This document shows, one piece after another, positions 34,823-44,691 of a stretch of 64,000 bases of DNA. The notes beneath the pieces were generated by a model. That model worked only from the letters and a program-made list of their open reading frames with translations, ran no database searches and was not told the origin of the DNA. Position 1 is the first letter of the stretch; every line of letters begins with the position of its first letter. The stretch lies in assembly GCF_023953965.1 (NCBI RefSeq), contig NZ_JAMLIX010000002.1, positions 1,331,613 through 1,395,612 of the forward strand. Direction: 5' to 3'. Made by a program: the position numbers and the translations under genes. The DNA comes from Bosea sp. (in: a-proteobacteria). Lineage in GTDB: Bacteria; Pseudomonadota; Alphaproteobacteria; Rhizobiales; Beijerinckiaceae.

Positions 34823-35968
34823 TCAGATCGACTCGATCAGCAGCTTGCGCGCCGCCTCGACCGTCAGCTCGACCGGGTTCCCGGCGGTGGAGGGGTCGGC
34901 GACGGCCGCCTCGGCGAGCTCGTCGATCCGGTCGGTGCCGACGCCGAGCGCCGCGAGCTTGTCGGGGATGCCGAGCTCTTCGCGCAGGCCCAGCACGAAA
35001 TCGTAGAAGCCGTCGAAGCCGCCGGCAATGCCGAGATAGGCCGCCGCCGCCGCGATCTTCTCCTCGATCGCCGGGCGGTTGAAGCGCAGCACCGGCGGCA
35101 TGACGACCGCGTTCGTGGTGCCGTGATGGGTGTGGTAGACCGCCCCGACCGGATGGGAGAGCGAGTGGATCGCACCCAGCCCCTTCTGGAAGGCCACCGC
35201 CCCCATCGCGGCCGCGGCCATCATCTGCGTGCGCGCCTCGATGTCCCCGCCATCGGCATAGGCGCGCGGCAGATAGCTCTTGACCAGCCGCATGCCTTCA
35301 AGCGCGATGCCCTGGCTCATCGGATGGAAGAAGGGCGAGGAATAGGCTTCCAGGCAATGCGCGAAGGCGTCCATGCCGGTGCCGGCGGTAATCGCCTTCG
35401 GCATGCCGACGGTGAGCTCGGGATCGCAGATCGTCACCCCCGGCAGGAACTTCGGGTGGAAGATGATCTTCTTGGTCTGCGTCCGCGAGTTGGTGATGAC
35501 CGAGGCGCGCCCGACCTCGGAGCCGGTTCCCGCCGTGGTCGGCACGGCGACGATCGGCGCGATGCCCTCGAGCGCGGCGCGCGTCCACCAGTCGCCGACA
35601 TCCTCGAAATCCCAGACCGGCCGGGTCTGCCCGGCCATGAAGGCGACGCATTTGCCGAGGTCGAGCCCCGAGCCACCGCCGAAGGCGACGACGCCGTCAT
35701 GCCCGCCCGCCTTGAAGGCCCGCACACCGGCATCGAGATTGCGCTCGTTCGGGTTGGGATCGACATCGGCGAAGATCGCCCGGCCGAGCCCGCCGGCTTC
35801 GAGGATGTCGAGCGCCTTGGCGGTGATCGCCATCCCCGCCAGCCCCCGGTCGGTGACGAGCAGCGGCCGCTTCATGCCGAGCGCCCTGCAGTGATCGGCC
35901 AGTTCGGCGATCCGCCCGGCGCCCAGCTTGACGGCGGTCGGATAGCTCCAATTCGCGGTGATCGGCAT
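34823..35968 (-). CDS. Iron-containing alcohol dehydrogenase
   Basis: This 381-aa group III dehydrogenase carries the NAD-binding motif GGGSGLDLGK, PTTAGTGSEVGR, and the metal-binding histidines in DAFAHCLEAYSS and HSLSHPVGAVYHTHHG. It interconverts an alcohol and an aldehyde or ketone using NAD(P). Its start overlaps the aldehyde dehydrogenase stop, so both probably act on successive steps of one substrate. The substrate cannot be read from sequence. Confidence 0.93.
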   Translation of the reverse strand: MPITANWSYPTAVKLGAGRIAELADHCRALGMKRPLLVTDRGLAGMAITAKALDILEAGGLGRAIFADVDPNPNERNLDAGVRAFKAGGHDGVVAFGGGSGLDLGKCVAFMAGQTRPVWDFEDVGDWWTRAALEGIAPIVAVPTTAGTGSEVGRASVITNSRTQTKKIIFHPKFLPGVTICDPELTVGMPKAITAGTGMDAFAHCLEAYSSPFFHPMSQGIALEGMRLVKSYLPRAYADGGDIEARTQMMAAAAMGAVAFQKGLGAIHSLSHPVGAVYHTHHGTTNAVVMPPVLRFNRPAIEEKIAAAAAYLGIAGGFDGFYDFVLGLREELGIPDKLAALGVGTDRIDELAEAAVADPSTAGNPVELTVEAARKLLIESI

Positions 35969-37356
35969 CAGCCTGCCTTCCTGAGATGGTAGGATTTCGG
36001 ACGGGTGAGGGTGTGGAAGCCGATGACGGAGAGCGAGCCGCCGCGCCCGGTCTCCTTGACGCCGGTCCAGCACAGGGCCGGGTCGAGATAATCGGCACGG
36101 TTCATGAAGACGGTGCCGGTTTCGAGCGCCTCGCCCAGCCGGGCGGCGCGCCCGGCATCGCCGGTCCACAGCGAGACGGTGAGGCCGTATCTGGAATCGT
36201 TCATCAGCGCCAGCGCCTCGGCATCGCTGCGCACCTTCATGATGCCGACGGCGGGGCCGAAGGTCTCCTCGCGCATGAAGCTCATCGCATGGTCGACATC
36301 GACCAGGATCTGCGGCGCGAGATAGGCGCCGCCATCGTCCTGCGGGAAGAGCTTCGGATCGACCAGCGCCCGCGCCCCCTTCGCGACCGCCTCGGCGATC
36401 TGCTCGCGCACCACCTGCGCGAAGCGCTTATGCGCCATCGGCCCGAGCGAGGTCTGCGGATCGAGCGGGTTGCCGAGGCGGTAGTTCGAGACCCAGGCGA
36501 CCGCTTTCTCGACGAAGGCGTCGTAGAGGCTCTCATGCACATAGATGCGCTCGATGCCGCAGCAGCACTGCCCCGAGTTGAAGGTCGCGCCGTCCATCAG
36601 CGTATCGACCGCCTTGTCGAGATCGGCATCCTCCATGACATAGCCCGGGTCCTTGCCGCCGAGCTCGAGCCCGATCCCGGTGAAGGTGCCGGCCGCGGCG
36701 CGCTCGATCGCCCGCCCGGCTTCGACCGAGCCGGTGAAGTTGACGAAGTCGAACTGCTTCTCGGCGATCAGGCGCGAGGCCGTCTCATGGTCGAGGAAGA
36801 CGTTGGCGAACACCTCCTCCGGCACGCCCGCCTCGTGGAAGGCCCGCGCCAGCCGCTCGCCCGTCAGCAGCGTCTGGCTGGCCTGCTTGAGCACGACCGC
36901 GTTGCCGGCGATCAGCGCCGGCGCGACCGCATTGATCGCGGTCATATAAGGGTAGTTCCACGGCGCGATGACGAAGACGACGCCATGCGGCTCGCGCGCG
37001 ATCCGCCGCTCGAAGGCGGCGCTGTCCTCGATGACGAGCGGCGCCAGCGCCGCAGCCGCGATCGAGGCCATGTAGTTCGAGCGCTCGTTGAAGCCCCTGA
37101 ACTCGCCGCCATACTTCACCGGCCGGCCCATCTGCCAGGCGAGCTCGGCGACGACCTCATCGCCCATCTCGTTGAGCCGCGCGACGCCCTTCAAAACCAG
37201 CGCGATCCGCTCGTCGAGCGGGCGCCGCGCCCAGGCCGTCCGGGCTTTTCGCGCGCGGGCGACCACCGCCTTCGCCGCGTCGAGGCTCAAACCCGGCCGC
37301 TCGGCATAGACCGCGCCGTCCACCGGCGACACGCATCGGATCATCGTCATCGTCAT
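35968..37356 (-). CDS. NAD(P)-dependent aldehyde dehydrogenase
   Basis: This 462-aa enzyme has the complete ALDH signature: FVIAPWNYPY, LELGGKDPGYV with the general-base Glu, and catalytic Cys in NSGQCCCGIERI, ending with GVKETGRGGSLSVIG. It oxidises an aldehyde to the acid. It is 24 bp downstream of a glutamine-synthetase-like gene, a pairing seen in gamma-glutamylated amine catabolism (Puu type). Codons 1-5 (MTMTM) offer two or three alternative starts. Confidence 0.93.
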   Translation of the reverse strand: MTMTMIRCVSPVDGAVYAERPGLSLDAAKAVVARARKARTAWARRPLDERIALVLKGVARLNEMGDEVVAELAWQMGRPVKYGGEFRGFNERSNYMASIAAAALAPLVIEDSAAFERRIAREPHGVVFVIAPWNYPYMTAINAVAPALIAGNAVVLKQASQTLLTGERLARAFHEAGVPEEVFANVFLDHETASRLIAEKQFDFVNFTGSVEAGRAIERAAAGTFTGIGLELGGKDPGYVMEDADLDKAVDTLMDGATFNSGQCCCGIERIYVHESLYDAFVEKAVAWVSNYRLGNPLDPQTSLGPMAHKRFAQVVREQIAEAVAKGARALVDPKLFPQDDGGAYLAPQILVDVDHAMSFMREETFGPAVGIMKVRSDAEALALMNDSRYGLTVSLWTGDAGRAARLGEALETGTVFMNRADYLDPALCWTGVKETGRGGSLSVIGFHTLTRPKSYHLRKAG

Positions 37357-37380
37357 CGTCCGTCTGGTTGAAGAGGGGGA

Positions 37381-38772
37381 TCAGGCGCGCTCGAAGCCGC
37401 GCCTCACTTCCCAATCGGTGATCCGGCGGTCGTATTCCTCCTGCTCCCATGCGGCGGTGCGGACATAATGGTCGATCACCGCGTCGCCGAACGCCGCCCG
37501 CAGCATCGCCGAGCCGTCGAGCGCGGCGGTCGCGTCGCGCAGCGTCTTCGGGATCTCGCGGACGTCCCGGCCGCCATAGGCGTCGCCGACGAAGGCCTCC
37601 TCCAGCGCCATCTTCTTCTCGATGCCGTCGAGGCCGGCGGCGATCAGCGCCGCCATGGCGAGATAGGGGTTGAGGTCCGAGCCGCCGACCCGGCATTCGA
37701 TGCGGATGGCCTTGCTGCCGGCGCCGCAGAGCCGGTAGCCGGCGGTGCGGTTGTCGGCGCTCCAGACCGCCTTGGTCGGCGCGAAGGTGCCGGCGACGAA
37801 GCGCTTGTAGGAGTTGATGTAGGGCGCGAGGAACAAGGTGATCTCGGAAGCATGCGCCAAAAGCCCCGCGACGTAGCTGCGCATCAGCGGCGACATGCCG
37901 TGCTCGGCCTGCGGGTCGAAAAAGCGCGGCTGCCTGCCGTCGGCGCTCCACAGCGACTGGTGGATATGCGAGGAGGAGCCGGCATGCCCGTTGCTCCACT
38001 TGGCGAGGAAGGTGATCGACTTGCCCTGCGCCCAGGCGATCTCCTTGCAGGCGTTCTTGATGATCGCGTGCCGGTCCGCCATCGTCAGCGCCTCGGCATA
38101 GCGCACATTGATCTCCTCCTGCCCGGCCGAAGCCTCGCCCTTGGAGTTCTCGACCGGGATGCCGGCGCCCTGCAAGCCGTTGCGGATCGCCCGCATCACC
38201 GCCTCTTCCTTGGTCGTCTGGAAGATGTGGTAGTCCTCGTTGTAGGAGCTGGCGGTCTTCAGGTCGCGATAGCCGCAGGCGGACGCGTCGGCATAGCTCT
38301 GGTCGAACAGGAAGAACTCCAGCTCGGTCGCCATACAGGCCTTGAGCCCCATCGCCTCGAGCCGCTTCACCTGCCGCTTCAGCACCGCGCGCGGCGAATG
38401 CGCGACCTCATGGCCGTGATGGTCGAGCACGTCGCAGAGCACGAGCGCCGTCCCTTCCAGCCAGGGCACCCGGCACAGCGTCGAGAGGTCCGGCCTCATC
38501 GTGTAGTCGCCATAGCCGGCCGCCCAGCTCGTCGCCGCATAGCCGGCAACGGTTTCCATCTCGATGTCCGTCGCCAGAAGATAGTTGCAGGCATGCGTCT
38601 CCGCATGCCCGCTTTCGAGGAAGAAGGCGGCGTGGAAGCGCTTGCCCATCAGGCGCCCCTGCATGTCGGTGAGGCAGGCCAGCACGGTGTCGATGCGGCC
38701 GGCGGCCACGTCATCTCTCAAGGCATCGAGCGTGTAGCTTCCAGGCGTGTGGCTCTGCGTCATCTCGGTCAT
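37381..38772 (-). CDS. Glutamine synthetase family ligase (PuuA/GlnT-like)
   Basis: This 463-aa protein has the GS fold: N-terminal beta-grasp (DTVLACLTDMQGRLMGKRF) and catalytic domain with AGQEEINVRYAEAL, NGHAGSSSHIHQSLW and GSDLNPYLAMAALIAAG. The genomic context with aldehyde and alcohol dehydrogenases, and absence of glnB, argue for a gamma-glutamyl-amine ligase rather than ammonia assimilation. Such enzymes activate glutamate with ATP and join it to an amine. The amine used is unknown. Confidence 0.88.
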   Translation of the reverse strand: MTEMTQSHTPGSYTLDALRDDVAAGRIDTVLACLTDMQGRLMGKRFHAAFFLESGHAETHACNYLLATDIEMETVAGYAATSWAAGYGDYTMRPDLSTLCRVPWLEGTALVLCDVLDHHGHEVAHSPRAVLKRQVKRLEAMGLKACMATELEFFLFDQSYADASACGYRDLKTASSYNEDYHIFQTTKEEAVMRAIRNGLQGAGIPVENSKGEASAGQEEINVRYAEALTMADRHAIIKNACKEIAWAQGKSITFLAKWSNGHAGSSSHIHQSLWSADGRQPRFFDPQAEHGMSPLMRSYVAGLLAHASEITLFLAPYINSYKRFVAGTFAPTKAVWSADNRTAGYRLCGAGSKAIRIECRVGGSDLNPYLAMAALIAAGLDGIEKKMALEEAFVGDAYGGRDVREIPKTLRDATAALDGSAMLRAAFGDAVIDHYVRTAAWEQEEYDRRITDWEVRRGFERA

Positions 38773-38854
38773 CCGTCTGCACGATCTTCACAAAAGGGCG
38801 CGCCATCCTCCAGGACACCGCGGGCGGTTCAAATGGAATGATGGAGTTCCGGGT

Positions 38855-39643
38855 CTAATGATCGAGGATTTCCAACGCCCGGCTGTGGAGTTCCGGGGTC
38901 GCGGCAGCCAGGACCCGTCCGGTCGATTGGAGCGTCAGCGGCTTGCCATCCCAGTCGGTAATGACACCTCCCGCGCCGGTCACAACCGGTACCAGGGCCA
39001 TGTAGTCATACGGCAAGAGCCCGCGTTCCAGGATTAGGTCGACATGTCCCGAGGCCAGGAGGCCATACATGTAGCAATCCCCACCGAAGCGTCTGAACTT
39101 CGTCTCCCGCGACAGCCGCTCAAATTGTTCCGCCTCCCGGCCGGTAAAGATATCCGGCGACGTCGTGTAGAAGCGCGCCTCGCGCATCGTCCGGCAGCTG
39201 CTGGTCGACGCGCTTTCGCCATTGAACAGTGTCGCACCCGGCAGCGCCGCCCATCTTTCATCGATCGCCGGAATATCGATCAATCCGCAAAGCGGCTCGC
39301 CGAGAAAAGCCAGCGCTATCAGGGTCCCGAACAGCGGAAAACCCGTGATGAAGCTCTTGGTGCCATCGATCGGGTCGATCACCCAGGTCAGATCGCCGCC
39401 GTCTTTCCGTCCGGCCTCCTCACCGATGATTCCGTGATGCGGAAATCGTGCGTCGATCAGCTCACGCAAGGTCCGCTCGATCGTCCGATCCGCCACGGTG
39501 ACCGGGCTCTCGTCGAGCTTCGTATCGATGTCGAGCGTGGTTCGAAAATAGGACCGCGCCAACGGCCTCACCGCATCGGCCATCTCCGCGGCGAAGGAAA
39601 GATAATCCCTGGTCTTCGCAAGCAATTCGTCTGTCGCCGTCAT
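38855..39643 (-). CDS. Inositol monophosphatase family phosphatase, HisN-like
   Basis: This 262-aa phosphatase has the metal-binding motifs GEEAG, DPIDGTKSF and the C-terminal PYDYMALVPVVTGAGG, the variant typical of histidinol-phosphatase HisN. No other his genes are present, so it may act on a phosphorylated intermediate of the cluster or be a second HisN. It lies 82 bp upstream of the GS-like gene. Confidence 0.88.
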   Translation of the reverse strand: MTATDELLAKTRDYLSFAAEMADAVRPLARSYFRTTLDIDTKLDESPVTVADRTIERTLRELIDARFPHHGIIGEEAGRKDGGDLTWVIDPIDGTKSFITGFPLFGTLIALAFLGEPLCGLIDIPAIDERWAALPGATLFNGESASTSSCRTMREARFYTTSPDIFTGREAEQFERLSRETKFRRFGGDCYMYGLLASGHVDLILERGLLPYDYMALVPVVTGAGGVITDWDGKPLTLQSTGRVLAAATPELHSRALEILDH

Positions 39644-39720
39644 AATGCAATGCCTTCAAGCATGGTCCATCGCGGCTGGAGGGCGATCTGGCGCGCCTGC
39701 ATCCGCTTGCGGGTCCCGGA

Positions 39721-41073
39721 TCAAGGTCGAGATCGAAGGGGGGCAAGAGCATCGCCGGCACGATGTTCGCAGCCGCCTGAAGCCGTTATGTCGGGGGCGG
39801 CTGCGGCATCGCCCCCGCGACACAGCCGGAAGGCCGCCTCGAGCATCAGGGCCGTCCCGGCATCCATGTCTTCCGGCCTCGTCCGCTCGGCCTCGTTATG
39901 GGCGAGGCCGTTCACGCTCGGCACGAAGACGAGCGCCGTCGGGCAGCAGCCGATGAAGCTCAGCGCGTCGTGCCCGGCGACGGTATCCAGACGCATGACG
40001 GGAAGACCAATCGCATGAGCGCAATCTTCGAGGAAATCGACCGGCCCTGCCGGCAGGGATTGGCCGAGGCGGGACGATCGTGACGAAAGGCCGACCTCCA
40101 CATTCGCCGACGCCGCGGCATCGCGGATAAGCCGAAGCATGGCCTCCTCGGCAGCGCCGAGAATGCCGTCATCCGCGGCCCGGACCTCGGCCGTCATCAC
40201 GACGCGGTCCGGCACGACATTGGACGAATTCGGCGAAACCAGAAGGCGCCCGACAGAGCTGTGAAGACCCTCGGGCTCGGAATCCGCGAGTGCCCGCAAG
40301 GCGACGATGGCACGCGATGCGGCCAGCAGGGCATCTCGCCTGTCGCTCATCGGTGTCGGCCCGGTATGGGCCTGCTCGCCTTCGAAGACGAGATCGAGCT
40401 TGACGGCTCCCCAGTTGCGGGTCACCAGGCCGATCTGGAAACCGTGGCGCTCAAGCCTTACGGCCTGCTCCGCATGCAGCTCCAGATAGAAGACGGGGAT
40501 CGGCGGCGGCGTATCCGTCCCCCGATATCCAATCCCGGAAAGCGCATCGGCCAGCGAAACGCCTTGATCATCGCATGCGGCAAGAACCTCCGCCTGCGTC
40601 CGATGCCCGGCGAACACCCCGCTGCCCATCAGGCTCGGACGAAAGCGCGCGCCCTCCTCGTTGGTCCAGTTGACGATGCAGAAGTCCCGCTCGAATCCTT
40701 GCCCGCCTCGTTTCGCCTCCATGAGCAGCTCCGCGACCTCGACGGCCGCCATCACGCCCAAGGTTCCGTCGATCCGGCCGCCGCGCGGTTGGCTGTCCAG
40801 ATGCGAGCCCATCATCACGGCAGGCTGCCCGTTCCGCGCCGCGAGGCCGAACAGCCCGAACTGGTTGCCGACGCCGTCGATCAGAACCTCCGCACCCGCT
40901 TCCCGCAGCATGTCGCTCAGCCTGTCGCGGGCGAGCCCATCGGCCCGGGAAGCGCAGGGCCGCGATACGCCTCCGCTGGTAAGGGCGCCGAAGCCGGCGA
41001 AATCCTCGACCAGCCGCGCGACCCGGCCGCCTCTGACACGGATTCCTTCAGGGGTGCGGGGCTGCGCCCTCAT
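39721..41073 (-). CDS. M20 family amidohydrolase (N-carbamoyl-L-amino acid hydrolase/allantoate type)
   Basis: This 450-aa dinuclear metallohydrolase belongs to the hydantoinase/carbamoylase branch of M20. It has GSHLDSQPRGGRIDGTLGV (metal His and Asp), NWTNEEGARFRPSLMGS (Glu pair), ELHAEQAVRLE, GEQAHTGPTPM, and AGHDAL near the end. It hydrolyses N-carbamoyl or ureido groups, releasing ammonia and CO2 or an amino acid. It is 50 bp downstream of the permease genes, so it probably acts on the imported compound. Confidence 0.9.
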   Translation of the reverse strand: MRAQPRTPEGIRVRGGRVARLVEDFAGFGALTSGGVSRPCASRADGLARDRLSDMLREAGAEVLIDGVGNQFGLFGLAARNGQPAVMMGSHLDSQPRGGRIDGTLGVMAAVEVAELLMEAKRGGQGFERDFCIVNWTNEEGARFRPSLMGSGVFAGHRTQAEVLAACDDQGVSLADALSGIGYRGTDTPPPIPVFYLELHAEQAVRLERHGFQIGLVTRNWGAVKLDLVFEGEQAHTGPTPMSDRRDALLAASRAIVALRALADSEPEGLHSSVGRLLVSPNSSNVVPDRVVMTAEVRAADDGILGAAEEAMLRLIRDAAASANVEVGLSSRSSRLGQSLPAGPVDFLEDCAHAIGLPVMRLDTVAGHDALSFIGCCPTALVFVPSVNGLAHNEAERTRPEDMDAGTALMLEAAFRLCRGGDAAAAPDITASGGCEHRAGDALAPLRSRP

Positions 41074-41123
41074 GACGCGGAACTCCTTCGATGAGCCGGT
41101 GCCGAACACCCGATGCCCGCGGA

Positions 41124-41960
41124 TTATCGCTGGTGGAGCCTCGGATTGAGGGCATCGTTCAACGCCTCTCCGACCAGGCTGATCGCCAGCACGGTGACGA
41201 GGATGAGGACACCGGGAATCGCCGCCATCCACCAGGCCGTCCGCAGGACAGTCCGCGCGACGCCGATCATATAGCCCCACGACATCACATTGGGGTCGCT
41301 GAGCCCGAGAAAGGACAGTCCCGCCTCGGTCAGGATCGCCGTCGCGACCATGAGCGACGCCACCACGATGATCGGCGGCAGCGCGTTCGGCAGGATCTGG
41401 CGGATGATGATCCGCCCGTCGCCCATGCCGATGAGCTTGCAAGCCTGGACGTAGTCGCGCGTGCGGTGCGACAGGAATTCCGCCCGGGCGAGCCTGGCGA
41501 CCGAAGGCCAGGAGACGAGCGCGATCGCGAGGATCACATTGGTGACGGTGGGCGAGAAGATCGCGACCACCACGACCGTGAAGACGAAGGACGGGATCGT
41601 CAGGAAGAAATCCGTCGCACGCATCAGGATGGTATCGATCGTGCCGCCATAGTAGCCGGCGACGGCTCCGATCGCGATCCCGATCAGGGTGGCGCAGGCG
41701 CTGGCGAGGATTCCGATCAGCAGGGAGACGCGGGCGCCATGCAGCACGCCGGCGAGGATGTCGCGCCCGGAGACGTCCGTGCCGAGCAGATAGCCGTCGA
41801 GCGGCGGCAAGGACGGGCGATCGACCATCTCGAACGGGTCGAGCGGATAGAGCAGCGGTCCGAAGACCGCCATGGCGATCACCAGCACGAGTACGATCAG
41901 GCCCGCGACGGCGGTGCGGTTCTGACCGAACCGCTTGAGGAAGAGGCGAAAGCCGCTCAT
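41124..41960 (-). CDS. Peptide/nickel-type ABC transporter permease (DppC-like)
   Basis: This 278-aa permease has six helices and N-terminal DppC features (LGTDVSGRDILAGVLHGARVSL). The ATPase-contact EAA loop contains HRTRDYVQACKLIGMGDGRI, and GLSFLGLSDPNVMSWGYMIG follows. It overlaps the DppB-like gene by four bases. No ATPase genes are in the cluster. Confidence 0.95.
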   Translation of the reverse strand: MSGFRLFLKRFGQNRTAVAGLIVLVLVIAMAVFGPLLYPLDPFEMVDRPSLPPLDGYLLGTDVSGRDILAGVLHGARVSLLIGILASACATLIGIAIGAVAGYYGGTIDTILMRATDFFLTIPSFVFTVVVVAIFSPTVTNVILAIALVSWPSVARLARAEFLSHRTRDYVQACKLIGMGDGRIIIRQILPNALPPIIVVASLMVATAILTEAGLSFLGLSDPNVMSWGYMIGVARTVLRTAWWMAAIPGVLILVTVLAISLVGEALNDALNPRLHQR

Positions 41961-42937
41961 GCCACAGCACTCCGGGGATCGAGCAGGCCGTAGATAAGGT
42001 CGACGATCAGGCTGACCAGAACGACGCTCACCGAGGAGATGAAGAGAATCCCCAGGAGGAGATCGGTGTCCCGTTGCAGCAGCGCGTCGAAGATCAGCCG
42101 GCCGAGGCCGGGCCAGCCGAAGACCGTCTCGACCAGGATCGAACCGCCGAGGAGATGGCCGACCTGGATGCCGATCAGGGTCACCACCGGCAGCAGCGCG
42201 TTGCGGAAGGCATGGCGCCAGGTGACCTTCGACTCGCTCAACCCCTTGGCGCGGGCGGTCGAGATATAGTCGAGCGAGAGCACCTCGAGCATCGAGGCGC
42301 GCATCAGCCGGGCGTAGACGGCCATGTAGAACAGGCCGAGCGTGACGGCCGGCAGGATCAGGTGATGAGCGATGTCGAGCGCCGCGCTGAGCGGCGTCTG
42401 CGTGACGCCGATGCGCATCATCCCCCCGGATGGTAGAAGCCCCAGGGTGATCGAGAACAGCACGATCAGCATCAGGCCGAGCCAGAATTGCGGCGTGGCA
42501 TAGATGACGAGGGCGAGGACGGAGGTCAGGTTGTCGATCCAGCTCCCCTTGAACCGGGCCGCCGTGACGCCGGCCAGCACGCCGCAGAACACGGCGATGA
42601 CCAGTGCGGCGAGCATCAGGATGAGGGTCGCCGGCAGGCGCTGCAGGATGAGGTCGATCACGGGAACGCCCTGGATCGCCGACATGCCGAGATCGAGCGT
42701 CAGCATCCTCTTCATGTAGTGGACGTATTGCAGCCAGACCGGCTGATCGAGCCCGAGTTCCCGGCGCAGCTGCTCGAGATACTCCACCGTCGCGCTTCCC
42801 GTCATGCCGCCGAGGATGTCGGCGGCATCGCCGGGGGCGAGCTTGAGCAGGACGAAGTTCAGGCTCGCGATCGCGATGACGACGGGAACGAGATGAAGGA
42901 GCTTCCGCAGGAATGAAGACAGGCCGCCCTGATTCAT
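41957..42937 (-). CDS. Peptide/nickel-type ABC transporter permease (DppB-like)
   Basis: This 326-aa permease has an N-terminal helix, the periplasmic loop with RRELGLDQPVWLQYVHYM, six helices, and the EAA loop DYISTARAKGLSESKVTWRH. It pairs with the DppC-like permease and the upstream family-5 binding protein as one importer. Confidence 0.95.
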   Translation of the reverse strand: MNQGGLSSFLRKLLHLVPVVIAIASLNFVLLKLAPGDAADILGGMTGSATVEYLEQLRRELGLDQPVWLQYVHYMKRMLTLDLGMSAIQGVPVIDLILQRLPATLILMLAALVIAVFCGVLAGVTAARFKGSWIDNLTSVLALVIYATPQFWLGLMLIVLFSITLGLLPSGGMMRIGVTQTPLSAALDIAHHLILPAVTLGLFYMAVYARLMRASMLEVLSLDYISTARAKGLSESKVTWRHAFRNALLPVVTLIGIQVGHLLGGSILVETVFGWPGLGRLIFDALLQRDTDLLLGILFISSVSVVLVSLIVDLIYGLLDPRSAVA

Positions 42938-42997
42938 GGCTGTTCCCTTCTGACAAGTCGCGATCGCAGGCCGAGGCTTGCGCCGCTCAAGGCGGGG

Positions 42998-44590
42998 CTA
43001 TTTCTTGATCCAGACGGAATCCCAGTTGGAATAGAGCGAGATGCCGTTGGTGATCAGGCCGTTCACGCGCTTGTTGAAGACGTTGTTGTAGCCCATCTCT
43101 ATCAGGAAGATGACCGGCAGCTCCTTCTGCAGAATGACCTGCACTTCGTCCCAGATCTTCTTACGCTCTGCGCCGTCCGGAAGCTTGGCGGCCTGCACGA
43201 ACAGCTCGTCGATGCGCGGGTTCGAGTAACCCATCGAGTTGGTGAAGGAGGCGCCCTTGCGGATGCCGGAGGTGGTGAAGCTGCGCGGCAGGCCGATCGA
43301 CGGGTCCGAATGGTTGTGGATGAAGTTGCTGGTGAAGTGGAAATTCCAGTCGGTGTAGATCTTCTTCAGCCAGCCGCCCATGTCGAGCGCTTCGTTGTTG
43401 ACCTTGATGCCGATCTTGCCGAGCTCCTGGCGGATGTATTCCGCCTGGCGCACCCACTCCTCGCCATAGGGCAGGGCGTTCTGGGTCAGCTCGAAGCGCA
43501 CCCCGTCCTTGCCGCGCTTGAAGCCGGCCTCGTCGAGCAGCTTTTCCGCCTCCTTCGGATCGTAGCGCAGCGGCTCGAGCGCCGTGTTGAAGAAGCGCGG
43601 GTTGGAGCTGACGAGCGGGCCGCGCGCCGGCTTGCCGTTGCCGTACCAGATCACGTTGACCAGGCGCTGGCGGTCGATGGCGAAGCTGATCGCCTGGCGC
43701 ACGCGCATGTCGGCAAGCGGCTTCTCGCGGACATTGACCTCGAGCCACATCAGCGGCCCGAGCGCCTCGCTGCCGGCGAGCGTCGCGGTGAGGTGGTCGA
43801 GCCCGGCCAGGCGCTTCATCTCCGCCGGCGGCAGGCCCGACATCGGCACGAGGTCGATCTCGCCGGTTTCCAGCGCGATCGCCCGGGCGGCGCCGTCGGG
43901 GATGGCGCGCATGACGATGCGGTCGAGATAGGGCTTGCCCTGTTTCCAGTAATCCGCGTTGCGCTCCAGGATGACGTGGCTGCCCTTGGTCCATTCGGCG
44001 AGGCGGAACGGCCCGGTGCCGATCGGCTTTTGCATGATGCCGGCCTGCCGGATCCGGTTCTGGGCGATCTCCTCCTCGGTGAAGCCGTGGCGGGGCATCA
44101 TCGGGCTCTCGCCCGGCTGGAACGCCTTCATGAAGAACGGCACCGGCGCGCCGAGCCGGAAGATCACGGTCAGGTCGTCTGGCGTATCGATCGCCTGGAG
44201 CGTGCCGAAATAGGTCTGCCCGCGCGAGTGGAACGGCTTGACCACCTTCTCGATCGAGAACTTGACGTCCTGGCTGGTGAAGGGCTTGCCGTCATGCCAT
44301 TTGACGCCGGGCCGCAGGTGGAAGGTGTAGGTCAGCTTGTCGTCCGAGATCTCCCATTTCTCGGCAAGCCCTGGCTTCGGATCGAGGCTCGGCCCTTCGA
44401 ATTCGAGCAGGCTCTCATAGATCTTGGTGGCGGCGATCACGACCGGCACGGAGGTGGTGGCGATCGTCGACAGCGCGGCCGGTTCCGGATTGTAGGAATA
44501 GGTCAGCGTGCCGCCACGGGTGATGTCCTGCGCGCTGGCGGAGCCGGCGAGCAGGAACGGAATGGTCGCAGCCAGATATCTGAGTTTCAC
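42998..44590 (-). CDS. Family 5 periplasmic substrate-binding protein
   Basis: This 530-aa protein has a Sec signal (1-20, ending ASA) and the SBP_bac_5 fold: GGTLTYSYNPEPAALS, KPGLAEKWEISDDKLTYTFHLRPGVKWHDGKPFTSQDV, quoted only in its key parts, and RVRQAISFAIDRQRLVNV. It delivers a peptide or related solute to the DppB/DppC-like permeases located 60 bp downstream. The neighbouring amidase and M20 hydrolase suggest an amide or ureido ligand. Confidence 0.95.
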   Translation of the reverse strand: MKLRYLAATIPFLLAGSASAQDITRGGTLTYSYNPEPAALSTIATTSVPVVIAATKIYESLLEFEGPSLDPKPGLAEKWEISDDKLTYTFHLRPGVKWHDGKPFTSQDVKFSIEKVVKPFHSRGQTYFGTLQAIDTPDDLTVIFRLGAPVPFFMKAFQPGESPMMPRHGFTEEEIAQNRIRQAGIMQKPIGTGPFRLAEWTKGSHVILERNADYWKQGKPYLDRIVMRAIPDGAARAIALETGEIDLVPMSGLPPAEMKRLAGLDHLTATLAGSEALGPLMWLEVNVREKPLADMRVRQAISFAIDRQRLVNVIWYGNGKPARGPLVSSNPRFFNTALEPLRYDPKEAEKLLDEAGFKRGKDGVRFELTQNALPYGEEWVRQAEYIRQELGKIGIKVNNEALDMGGWLKKIYTDWNFHFTSNFIHNHSDPSIGLPRSFTTSGIRKGASFTNSMGYSNPRIDELFVQAAKLPDGAERKKIWDEVQVILQKELPVIFLIEMGYNNVFNKRVNGLITNGISLYSNWDSVWIKK

Positions 44591-44691
44591 GGTTGGCTCC
44601 CCTCTTCTGTTTCATGGTGTCAAGGCCCGGCGGATTGGCGCTCGGGCCGGCTTTTTGCCTCGCGCATGCCGGCGTGGCGGTCGTCTCCCGT

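Noticed and set aside
36000..38841. Long plus-strand frames opposite the aldehyde dehydrogenase and GS-like genes
   Set aside because: Compositional artefacts without recognisable features; both minus-strand enzymes are complete.
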